From an uncultured Actinoplanes sp. (GTDB lineage Bacteria; Actinomycetota; Actinomycetes; Mycobacteriales; Micromonosporaceae), in assembly GCA_934667465.1 (NCBI GenBank), contig CAKUMG010000487.1:1-5410 (forward strand): a stretch of 5,410 bases of DNA. Direction: 5' to 3'. Position 1 is the stretch's first letter, and each line of letters begins with the position of its first letter. Made by a program: the position numbers and the translations under genes. A model generated the notes under the pieces. That model did not search any database and had not been told where the DNA came from. It saw only the letters and a program-made list of their open reading frames with translations. This document shows, in pieces, positions 1 to 5,410 of this stretch.

Positions 1-782
1 GCGTACAGCTGGAACTGGCTGGAGTGGCGCAGCCAGATGTGCACGCCGTCGTAGTCGTGGGCGGGGGTGTAGGTCGTGGTCACCTGGCGGGCGATGTTCA
101 TCTCGAACGCGACGGACACGTCGCCGAAGTCGGCCCGCTTGGTGTGCATCCGGAAGACGGCCGAGCCCGTGAACGGCGCCGAGGTGCGGCCGGGGACGCC
201 GTCGTCGGGCACGCCGGTCCAGCCGGTGCGCCCCCGGGCGAACAGCGAGCCGGCGGTCACCGTCCAGTCCGGGGAGCCGGCACCCTTGGCGTACGGGTTG
301 GTGATCAGGCCGTCCTTGCGCGGGAAGACCGGTTTGAACAGCCGGAAGCGCGGGGTCGTGCGGGGCGGGGTCACCCCGAGGTCCTGGACCGCCAGCGGAC
401 CCGTGGAGGCGACGAGGCGGAAGGTCACCGCCGTGGTGCCGACCGGGGCGGGCGTCGTCGTGGTGGCCAGCGGCGTCCAGCCGACGGCTGGGGCGAAGGG
501 CGCGCCGGTGAACCAGGCACGCCAGCCGGAGCGCTTGCTGTACGCGTACGCGGTGACCCGCACCCAGCCCGCGGACCGGTAGCGCGTGCTGACGGTGAGC
601 GCTCGCTTCGCCCGTACCGGGGAATCGCAGGCCTTTGATCGTGGCATGTCGATCGCGCCCGAGGGGGCACTGAGCTCGCCCCGCCAGCAGAGAAGATCGG
701 CCGCGGCAGCCGGTGCCGGGGTGATCGCCACGGCGGCGACGGCGGCGACGGCCGCACTCATCCAGCGCCGGACGAACCCCAC
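1..782 (-). CDS. Secreted beta-rich protein, possible carbohydrate-active or lectin-like (3' end off window)
   Basis: The 260 codons present start with a clear Sec signal peptide: a short basic N-region (Arg5, Arg6), an Ala/Val-rich core at residues 9-21, and an Ala-Pro-Ala-type cleavage zone ending near residue 27-28. The mature part has two cysteines (32 and 52) that could form a disulfide. A beta-rich segment follows (about 60-138), rich in aromatic, Thr and Val residues, and resembles a small binding module. From about residue 145 a second domain begins; its end (HDYDGVHIWLRHSSQFQLY) recalls concanavalin A-like jelly-roll domains of extracellular actinobacterial proteins. That match is from memory, not a search. 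GTG at 782 was chosen because GGGGAG lies 5 nt upstream; GTG at 788 would leave no spacing, and ATG at 761 would lose the basic N-region. The gene lies downstream of the exporter operon but behind a terminator hairpin, so it is probably transcribed separately. Catalytic residues cannot be judged because the C-terminus is missing. Confidence 0.8.
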   Translation of the reverse strand, partial: MGFVRRWMSAAVAAVAAVAITPAPAAAADLLCWRGELSAPSGAIDMPRSKACDSPVRAKRALTVSTRYRSAGWVRVTAYAYSKRSGWRAWFTGAPFAPAVGWTPLATTTTPAPVGTTAVTFRLVASTGPLAVQDLGVTPPRTTPRFRLFKPVFPRKDGLITNPYAKGAGSPDWTVTAGSLFARGRTGWTGVPDDGVPGRTSAPFTGSAVFRMHTKRADFGDVSVAFEMNIARQVTTTYTPAHDYDGVHIWLRHSSQFQLY

Positions 783-844
783 ACGCACTCCCCAGGTCCG
801 CCGACGATGTCGACGGGAGCCTTCGGAAGGCGGGCGCGGGATGT
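783..844 (-). promoter_or_regulatory. Leader of the secreted-protein gene with two short inverted repeats
   Basis: This short stretch between the operon terminator and the secreted-protein gene must hold that gene's promoter if it is transcribed independently. It contains a perfect 6-bp inverted repeat with a 1-nt centre at 819-831 (GCCTTC, G, GAAGGC). It also has an imperfect 19-bp dyad at 798-816 in which 7 of 9 pairs match. I see no convincing -10 hexamer on the minus strand. The dyads may be operator sites or RNA structure close to the ribosome binding site; which one is inference. Confidence 0.3.
788..793 (-). promoter_or_regulatory. Ribosome binding site deciding the GTG start at 782
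   Basis: The minus strand reads GGGGAG followed by five bases and then GTG at 782. This supports that start over the in-frame GTG six bases upstream, which the motif would directly abut. Confidence 0.6.
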
Positions 845-881
845 GAGGGGAGCGGCCCGGCCGCAACCGGGCCGCACCCTC
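845..881 (-). terminator. GC-rich hairpin terminator of the exporter operon
   Basis: A perfect 9-bp stem (852-860 with 867-875) encloses a 6-nt loop. After a small internal loop it extends by five more pairs (845-849 with 877-881). On the minus strand the structure begins about 5 nt after the TAA stop of the second ABC subunit. No U-tract follows, which is common among actinobacterial terminators. It separates the operon from the secreted-protein gene, although partial read-through is possible. Confidence 0.75.
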
Positions 882-886
882 AGGTT

Positions 887-2845
887 TTACTCAACCTCGA
901 CGGCGGCCTGGGCGAACTGGGCGGCATACAACCGCGCGTACGCCCCACCCGCCGCGATGAGCTCGTCGTGCGAGCCCTGCTCGACGATCGCGCCGTTCTC
1001 CATGACGAGGATCATGTCCGCATCGCGGATCGTGGAGAGCCGGTGGGCGATCACGAACGACGTGCGGCCCGAGCGCAGGTTGTTCATCGCGCGCTGGATG
1101 AGCACCTCGGTACGCGTGTCGACCGAGCTCGTGGCCTCGTCCAGGATCAGGATGCTCGGCTCGGCGAGGAACGCGCGCGCGATCGTGATGAGCTGCTTCT
1201 CGCCCGCGGAGACGTTCGCGCCCTCCTCGTCGATCATCGTGCCCATGCCGTCCGGCAGCGAGCGCACGAACCGGTCGACGTGGGCCGCCTCCGCCGCCGT
1301 GGCGACGTCGAGCGGCGTGGGGTCGTCGGCGCCGTACGCGATGTTCTCCTCGATCGTCCCCCCGAAGAGCCACGTGTCCTGCAGCACCATGCCGATCCGC
1401 TCGCGCAGCTCGGCGCGGGGGATCGTGGTGATGTCCACGCCGTCGAGGGTGATCCGGCCGCCCGTCACGTCGTAGAACCGCATCAGCAGGTTGACCAGCG
1501 TCGTCTTGCCGGCGCCGGTGGGGCCGACGATGGCGACGGTCTGGCCCGGCTCGGCCGTGAACGAGAGGTTCTCGATCAGCGGGCGATCCGGCTCGTACCG
1601 GAAAGACACGTTCTCGAAGGAAATGCGGCCCTCGATCCGCTTGGTGCTCCTGCTCCGTGACAGCTCCGGGTCGGGGCTCTGCTCGGGCGCGTCCAGCAGC
1701 GCGAAGACGCGCTCCGCGGAGGCGACGCCCGACTGGATGAGGTTCGCCATGCTGGCCACCTGGGTGAGCGGCTGGCTGAACTGGCGCGAGTACTGGATGA
1801 AGGCCTGCACCTCGCCGAGCGTCAGCGACCCGGACGCCACCCGCAGGCCGCCGACCACGGCCACCAGCACGTAGTTCACGTTGCTGACGAACATCATGGC
1901 GGGCTGGATCAGCCCGGAGATGAACTGGGCGCGGAAGCTCGACTCGTACAGCTTCGTGTTGTGCGCGGCGAAGACCTCGGCCGCCTCCTTGTCCCGGCCG
2001 AAGACCTTGACCAGGGCGTGCCCGGTGAACATCTCCTCGATGTGGCCGTTGAGCCGGCCGGTCGTCGCCCACTGCGCCACGAACTGCGGCTGCGCCCGCT
2101 TGCCGACGACCGTGGTGATCCAGAACGACAGCGGCACGGTGACCAGCGCGATCAGGGCCAGCAGCGGGGAGATCCAGAACATCACCCCGAGCACGCCGAC
2201 GATGGTCAGCAGCGCCGTCACCAGCTGCGCGAACGTCTGCTGCAGCGTCTGCGCGATGTTGTCGGTGTCATTGGTGGCCCGGCTCAGCACCTCGCCGCGC
2301 GGCTGCTGATCGAAGTACGACAGGGGGAGCCGGGACAGCTTCACCTCGACGTCCTGCCGCAGCTTGTACACGACCTTCTGCACCACCTGCGCGGTCAGCC
2401 GGCCCTGGAACACGCCGAAGACCCACGCGAGAACGTAGAGCGCGAGCACCCAGAGCAGCACCTGGCCGAGCCGGGTGAAGTCGACGCCCTGCCCGGGCAC
2501 GAAGTCGATCGCCTGCAGCATGTCGGCGCGGCTCGTGTCGCCTTGCGCCCGCAGCTGCGCGACGAGCTGCTCCTTGGGCACCCCCGCGGGCAGGTCCTTG
2601 CCGACGAAGCCGGCGAAGATGATGTCGGTGGCGTAGCCGAGGACCCGCGGGCCGGCCACCGACAGCGCGACGCTCGCGATGCCGAGCAACACCACGAGGC
2701 CGACCAGCAGCTTCTGCGCCCGGAGCAGGCCGAGCAGCCGCTTGAGCGAGCCCTTGAAGTCCTCGAGCTTCTCCGCCGGCGCGCCGCCACCCATCATGCG
2801 GGCGGGGCCCGTCATCGGCGGGCGCCGTCCTCCCGGAGCTGTCAT
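887..2845 (-). CDS. ABC exporter half-transporter, catalytic subunit of a heterodimer (multidrug/lipid type)
   Basis: This 652-residue protein has an N-terminal membrane domain and a C-terminal ATPase domain, the order of type IV ABC exporters. A flexible Gly/Pro-rich tail (1-25) precedes TM1 (about 46-66). An unusually long, mostly polar loop (about 80-125) sits between TM1 and TM2. Further hydrophobic segments lie near 126-146, 204-224, 226-247, 306-335 and a weaker one around 340-370. ATPase motifs are the A-loop Tyr417, Walker A at 441-449 (Lys447), Q-loop Gln489, signature VSAGEK at 545-550, Walker B ending Asp569 with catalytic Glu570, D-loop Ser573-Asp576 and switch His601. The signature departs from LSGGQ while the Walker B Glu and His are intact. 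This marks the catalytically competent partner of an asymmetric heterodimer, with the upstream gene as the other half. The ATG at 2845 overlaps the upstream stop by 4 nt and has AGGAGG at 2853-2858, 7 nt away. Reading further upstream in the same frame gives only out-of-frame translation of the preceding gene. Substrate unknown. Confidence 0.93.
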   Translation of the reverse strand: MTAPGGRRPPMTGPARMMGGGAPAEKLEDFKGSLKRLLGLLRAQKLLVGLVVLLGIASVALSVAGPRVLGYATDIIFAGFVGKDLPAGVPKEQLVAQLRAQGDTSRADMLQAIDFVPGQGVDFTRLGQVLLWVLALYVLAWVFGVFQGRLTAQVVQKVVYKLRQDVEVKLSRLPLSYFDQQPRGEVLSRATNDTDNIAQTLQQTFAQLVTALLTIVGVLGVMFWISPLLALIALVTVPLSFWITTVVGKRAQPQFVAQWATTGRLNGHIEEMFTGHALVKVFGRDKEAAEVFAAHNTKLYESSFRAQFISGLIQPAMMFVSNVNYVLVAVVGGLRVASGSLTLGEVQAFIQYSRQFSQPLTQVASMANLIQSGVASAERVFALLDAPEQSPDPELSRSRSTKRIEGRISFENVSFRYEPDRPLIENLSFTAEPGQTVAIVGPTGAGKTTLVNLLMRFYDVTGGRITLDGVDITTIPRAELRERIGMVLQDTWLFGGTIEENIAYGADDPTPLDVATAAEAAHVDRFVRSLPDGMGTMIDEEGANVSAGEKQLITIARAFLAEPSILILDEATSSVDTRTEVLIQRAMNNLRSGRTSFVIAHRLSTIRDADMILVMENGAIVEQGSHDELIAAGGAYARLYAAQFAQAAVEVE

Positions 2846-4578
2846 GCCGCGGCCTCCTGCTCCGTGAGCTGTGAGAGAACGATTTCCCGGTACGTCTCGT
2901 TGCCGTCCATGAGCTCGGCGTGCGTACCGGTGCCGACGACCCTGCCGTCGTCGAGCACCACGATCCGGTCGGCGTCGCGGATCGTGCTGACCCGCTGTGC
3001 CACGATCACCACCGTCGCGTCCGCCGTCCGCCGGGCCAGGGCCGCGCGCAGCGCCGCGTCGGTCGCGTAGTCGAGCGCCGAGAACGAGTCGTCGAACAGG
3101 TAGATCTCTGGCCGCTGCACCAGCGTGCGGGCGATCGCCAGCCGCTGCCGCTGCCCGCCGGACACGTTCGTGCCGCCCTGGGCGATCGGCGCCTCCAGGC
3201 CACCCTCCATCCGCTCGACGAAGTCGCGGGCCTGCGCCACCTCGAGCGCCTCCCACAGCTGCTCGTCGGTGGCCGCCGGGTTGCCGTAGCGCAGGTTCGA
3301 CGCCACAGTGCCGCTGAACAGGTACGGCTTCTGCGGCACCAGCCCGACGATCCGCGACAGCAGCGCCGGGGCGAGCTCGCGCACGTCCACGCCGTCGACG
3401 ATCACCGCGCCGCCGGTCGCGTCGAAGAGCCGGGGCACCAGGTTGAGCAGCGTGGTCTTGCCGGACCCGGTGCTGCCGATGACCGCGGTCACCTCGCCCG
3501 GCCGCGCGGCCAGGCTCACGCCGCTCAGCACCGGCGCCTCGGCACCGGGGTATTCGAAGTCGACCCCGCGCAGCTCCAGATGCCCGTGCCGGTCCACCTC
3601 CGTGACGGGCTCCGCCGCGACGCGTACGGAGGGATCGGTGTTCAGCACTTCCTCGATCCGCTCCGCGCACACCTCCGCGCGCGGGATCATCACGAACATG
3701 AACGTGGCCATCATGATCGCCATCAGGATCTGCATCAGGTAGCTCAGGAACGCGGTGAGCGCCCCGATCTCCATGGCGCCGCCGTCGATCCGGTGCCCGC
3801 CGAACCACAGCACGGCCACGCTGGAGACGTTGACGACCAGCATGACGGTCGGGAACATCGCCGCCATCAGCTTGCCGACCCGCAGCGACACGTCGGTCAG
3901 CTCGTCGTTCGCTCCGCCGAACCGCGCCTGCTCCCGGTCGTCGCGCACGAACGCCCGGATGACCCGGATGCCGGTGATCTGCTCACGCAGGATCCGGTTG
4001 ACCTTGTCGATCCGCACCTGCATCGTGCGGAACAGCGGCCGCATCCGCAGCACCAGCACCGTCACCACGGCCACCAGCGCCGGCACGATGACCAGCAGCA
4101 GCCCGGAGAGCGGCACGTCCTGGTGCAGCGCCAGCGCGATGCCGCCGACGCACATGATCGGTGCCGACACCATCAGCAGGAACGTCATCAGGACCAGCAT
4201 CTGCACCTGCTGGACGTCGTTCGTGGTCCGCGTGATCAGCGAGGGCGCGCCGAACTGCCCGACCTCACGGGTCGAGAACGTCATCACCCGGTCGAAGATC
4301 TCGGCCCGCAGATCCCGCCCCACGCCCATCGCGCTCCGCGCCCCGAAATACACCGCCGCCACCTGCGCGACGATCGCGGCGACCGTGACACCCAGCATCG
4401 CCGCGCCGATCCGCATGACATAGCCGGTGTCGCCGGGAACGACGCCCTTGTCGATGATGTCGGCGTTCAGAGTGGGCAGATAGAGCGTCGCCAGCGTGGC
4501 GACGAACTGGAAGAGCACCACCAGAAAAATCGATCTGCCGTACGGCCGCAGCCGCGCACGCAGCAGTTGGATCAACAC
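2842..4578 (-). CDS. ABC exporter half-transporter, degenerate-site subunit of a heterodimer
   Basis: This 578-residue protein has a six-helix membrane domain (hydrophobic segments near 16-38, 55-78, 129-150, 157-177, 240-260 and 270-297) and a C-terminal ATPase domain. Visible motifs are the A-loop Tyr343, Walker A at 368-376 (Lys374), Q-loop Gln416, canonical signature VSGGQ at 472-476, Walker B ending Asp496, and D-loop Ser500-Asp503. Two catalytic positions are changed: Asp497 replaces the usual Glu, and Gln528 (AQR) replaces the switch His. In known heterodimers such as TM287/288, BmrCD and TmrAB, the subunit with these changes forms the non-hydrolytic ATP site and lends its intact signature to the partner's active site. 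The start is GTG at 4578, overlapping the repressor's stop by 7 nt; a G-rich stretch at 4589-4593 is a possible but distant ribosome binding site. The gene is complete, with length normal for the family. It likely works only with the next gene, exporting drugs, lipids or a metabolite across the cytoplasmic membrane. Substrate unknown. Confidence 0.93.
   Translation of the reverse strand: MLIQLLRARLRPYGRSIFLVVLFQFVATLATLYLPTLNADIIDKGVVPGDTGYVMRIGAAMLGVTVAAIVAQVAAVYFGARSAMGVGRDLRAEIFDRVMTFSTREVGQFGAPSLITRTTNDVQQVQMLVLMTFLLMVSAPIMCVGGIALALHQDVPLSGLLLVIVPALVAVVTVLVLRMRPLFRTMQVRIDKVNRILREQITGIRVIRAFVRDDREQARFGGANDELTDVSLRVGKLMAAMFPTVMLVVNVSSVAVLWFGGHRIDGGAMEIGALTAFLSYLMQILMAIMMATFMFVMIPRAEVCAERIEEVLNTDPSVRVAAEPVTEVDRHGHLELRGVDFEYPGAEAPVLSGVSLAARPGEVTAVIGSTGSGKTTLLNLVPRLFDATGGAVIVDGVDVRELAPALLSRIVGLVPQKPYLFSGTVASNLRYGNPAATDEQLWEALEVAQARDFVERMEGGLEAPIAQGGTNVSGGQRQRLAIARTLVQRPEIYLFDDSFSALDYATDAALRAALARRTADATVVIVAQRVSTIRDADRIVVLDDGRVVGTGTHAELMDGNETYREIVLSQLTEQEAAA
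2853..2858 (-). promoter_or_regulatory. Strong Shine-Dalgarno (AGGAGG) for the second ABC subunit
   Basis: A perfect AGGAGG lies inside the last codons of the upstream ABC gene, 7 nt before ATG at 2845. With the ATGA overlap it fixes the start and suggests reinitiation or translational coupling, which would help keep the two subunits near 1:1. Confidence 0.85.
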
Positions 4579-5192
4579 CGTTCGGGCACCCCCGTGGTCC
4601 TCAGTAGTCCGTCGAGCAGCAGTGACACCATTTCGGCCCCGTCGAAGTGGTCCGGGTCGCCGAAAGGCCCGTACGTATTGGCGCCGCAGAACAACAGCAG
4701 CATCCGCGCCACGTACTCCGGCGGCCGCCGCAGATTCGCCGCATCGGGTTCTATCACTTCGGCCAGCGCCGCGGTCATCTTTTCCCGCGACCCGATCATC
4801 AGCGCCGCGGCCTCCGGATGCGTCCCGGCCGCAATGATCATTTTCCGCGCCGCGGTCATCAGATGCGCATTCTCGGTGAACCGGTCGTTGACCAGCTCGG
4901 CCGCCTTCTTCAAGCGCTCCCGCAGATCTTTCCCCCTGTCGACGGCCGCCAGCGCGCTCAGGGTCGGCTGCGGATCGAGCGCGCGCAGCAGGGCGGCGAC
5001 GAGCAGCGAGTTCTTGTCCGGGAACACGCCGAAGATCGTGCCCTCCGCCACGCCGGCGGCCTGGGCGATCTGCCGGGTGCTCACCTCGACGCCGTGCTCG
5101 TGCAGCAGGGGGACCGTCGCCTCGATCAGCGCGGCGCGCCGCTCCTCGGGGGCCATGGCCGGCACCCGCCGTCGTCGTACCTGTTCGCTCAC
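4572..5192 (-). CDS. TetR-family transcriptional repressor, probable local regulator of the exporter
   Basis: The 206-residue product has typical TetR length and layout. An Arg-rich N-terminus (residues 6-9) is followed by a three-helix DNA-binding domain. Its helix-turn-helix spans about residues 37-57 (STRQIAQAAGVAEGTIFGVF) and runs into the usual PDK turn at 58-60. The rest (about 65-206) is a variable helical domain that normally binds a ligand and dimerises. Family members often have Arg, not Gly55, in the GTIFxVF segment, a minor oddity. The start is taken as GTG at 5192, which keeps the basic N-terminus; ATG at 5158 would remove 11 residues but leave the DNA-binding domain. No Shine-Dalgarno precedes 5192, but TAACGT at 5200-5205 lies at the right distance for a leaderless mRNA. 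The gene overlaps the first ABC subunit by 7 nt, so it is almost certainly co-transcribed with its probable target, fitting autorepression relieved by an exporter substrate. The inducer cannot be predicted. Confidence 0.92.
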   Translation of the reverse strand: MSEQVRRRRVPAMAPEERRAALIEATVPLLHEHGVEVSTRQIAQAAGVAEGTIFGVFPDKNSLLVAALLRALDPQPTLSALAAVDRGKDLRERLKKAAELVNDRFTENAHLMTAARKMIIAAGTHPEAAALMIGSREKMTAALAEVIEPDAANLRRPPEYVARMLLLFCGANTYGPFGDPDHFDGAEMVSLLLDGLLRTTGVPERC

Positions 5193-5199
5193 GGGTGCA

Positions 5200-5228
5200 A
5201 CGTTAATGAGCGAGCACTCACTCAGCCA
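5200..5228 (-). promoter_or_regulatory. Candidate leaderless promoter of the repressor-exporter operon
   Basis: On the minus strand, TAACGT (5205 down to 5200) fits the actinobacterial -10 pattern TAnnnT. It ends 7 nt before the GTG at 5192, so transcription would begin at or next to the start codon. Seventeen bases upstream lies TGGCTG (5228-5223), only a weak -35. The absence of a Shine-Dalgarno before the GTG agrees with leaderless translation. The transcription start is inferred. Confidence 0.5.
5207..5224. promoter_or_regulatory. Candidate TetR operator, 18-bp imperfect palindrome
   Basis: TGAGCGAGCACTCACTCA is a dyad in which 7 of 9 base pairs match; the exceptions are the central pair and one pair in each arm's middle. 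The TGAGnGAG/CTCnCTCA form is like operators of many actinobacterial TetR repressors. It occupies the spacer between the -10 and -35 candidates of the minus-strand promoter, so bound repressor would block RNA polymerase. The match is by eye, and binding by the neighbouring repressor is inferred from proximity. Confidence 0.7.
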
Positions 5229-5234
5229 CCGAAT

Positions 5235-5240
5235 TACCGT
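5235..5240 (+). promoter_or_regulatory. Candidate -10 element of the divergent plus-strand gene
   Basis: TACCGT fits TAnnnT, and with its flank (ATTACCGT) nearly mirrors the minus-strand ATTAACGT on the other side of the palindrome. No good -35 is seen; the expected position falls inside the operator. It would give a leader of about 45-50 nt before the start at 5292 or 5298. Confidence 0.3.
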
Positions 5241-5243
5241 GTT

Positions 5244-5264
5244 CCTGGGTGTGCTGCACCCTGG
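5244..5264. repeat. Inverted repeat in the divergent leader
   Basis: Arms CC-t-GGGTG and CACCC-t-GG flank a 5-nt centre (5252-5256), with 7 of 8 arm positions paired. In the plus-strand transcript it could form a hairpin at or near the 5' end; as DNA it could be a second regulator site. Function not known. Confidence 0.4.
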
Positions 5265-5297
5265 TAGCGGGGTTCCCGGGGGGCCACGCGGGTGTAC

Positions 5298-5410
5298 ATG
5301 AAGACGTTCGACCAGCCCACGACCCACCTCCCGCCGACGCCCGGCACCTTCGCCGGTTTCGCGGTGCTGCCAGGCGTCCGCTCCGGGCCGCTGGAATCCA
5401 TGCTCTGGTG
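5298..5410 (+). CDS. Start of an unrecognised divergent gene (truncated at window edge)
   Basis: An open frame runs from ATG at 5298 to the window end (37 codons); GTG at 5292 is an in-frame alternative that adds two residues, and TAG at 5265 closes the frame upstream. About 34 of the 37 third positions are G or C, against clearly lower values at first and second positions, a coding pattern for this GC-rich DNA. The skew is lost upstream of about 5268, so the coding region begins around here. The visible product (MKTFDQPTTHLPPTPGTFAG, then a hydrophobic stretch and Trp) has no motif I recognise, and no signal peptide is evident. A G-run at 5278-5283 is a possible ribosome binding site, better spaced for GTG 5292. 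It is divergent from the repressor and may share its operator. A minus-strand frame in the same phase is the main alternative. Confidence 0.55.
   Translation, partial: MKTFDQPTTHLPPTPGTFAGFAVLPGVRSGPLESMLW

Noticed and set aside
24..638. A 204-codon plus-strand frame at the left edge
   Set aside because: It is Gly/Arg/Ala-rich antisense reading of the secreted-protein gene, with no recognisable motif.
425..757. A 110-codon minus-strand frame rich in Pro, Arg and Ser
   Set aside because: It lies in a different frame inside the secreted-protein gene, which has a clear signal peptide and ribosome binding site. The composition is typical of a shadow frame.
2846..3808. An N-terminal extension of about 321 codons on the second ABC protein
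   Set aside because: It is an out-of-frame reading of the upstream ABC gene, low-complexity and Arg/Ala/Gly-rich. ATG at 2845 has an ideal AGGAGG and a 4-nt overlap, and gives a normal-length protein.
2920..5301. A 793-codon open frame on the plus strand opposite the ABC and repressor genes
   Set aside because: Its product is dominated by His, Arg, Asp, Gln and Ala with no domain, as expected for antisense reading of GC-rich genes. The opposite strand encodes clear ABC and TetR motifs throughout.
5193..5327. A 45-residue N-terminal extension of the TetR protein from ATG at 5327
   Set aside because: It would run coding sequence through the palindrome and promoter region and into the divergent gene. 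The added residues do not resemble a TetR N-terminus, while GTG 5192 gives the normal length.
5234..5410. The tail of a minus-strand gene entering from the right edge and ending at TAA 5236-5234
   Set aside because: The frame is open and shares third-codon phase with the plus-strand frame, so it was considered. GC3 drops sharply between 5238 and 5267, which would lie inside such a gene, whereas this fits a plus-strand gene starting near 5292-5298. It is not fully excluded.
1..5410. CRISPR arrays, tRNA or rRNA genes, insertion sequences, toxin-antitoxin or phage-defence genes
   Set aside because: No regularly spaced repeats, tRNA-like folds, transposase motifs or terminal repeats were seen. 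All sizeable coding regions are accounted for by the exporter operon, its regulator and the two edge genes.

Overview
The window is very GC-rich, with third codon positions almost all G or C, frequent GTG starts, a candidate leaderless promoter and a terminator hairpin without a U-tract. These traits point to a high-GC actinobacterium. An Actinoplanes/Micromonosporaceae-type genome is my guess from protein style, not something the sequence proves.

Layout from right to left, since most genes are on the minus strand. A TetR-family repressor (5192-4572) is followed by two half-size ABC exporter subunits (4578-2842 and 2845-887). The three genes form one tightly packed unit: the repressor and first subunit overlap by 7 nt, and the two subunits overlap by 4 nt (ATGA). 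The unit ends at a strong GC-rich hairpin (845-881) just after the last stop codon. Beyond it, a separate minus-strand gene (782 to beyond base 1) encodes the N-terminal part of a secreted, beta-rich protein that may bind or cleave carbohydrate. At the right edge, the first 37-39 codons of an unrecognised plus-strand gene begin near 5292-5298, divergent from the repressor.

The two ABC proteins look like partners of a heterodimeric type IV exporter (BmrCD/LmrCD/TmrAB/TM287-288 style). The first subunit has a canonical signature motif but lacks the catalytic Glu (Asp instead) and the switch His (Gln instead). The second has Glu and His but an unusual signature motif. This predicts one degenerate and one hydrolytic ATP site.

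The 99-105 bp divergent region holds an 18-bp imperfect palindrome (5207-5224) of the type bound by TetR proteins. It lies between -10-like elements for both directions. The simplest model is that the repressor controls its own operon, and perhaps the divergent gene, and is released by a compound that the exporter removes. Substrate and inducer cannot be read from the sequence. I see no CRISPR array, RNA gene, insertion sequence or clearly new system. The window is mostly an ordinary efflux operon with an interesting control region.
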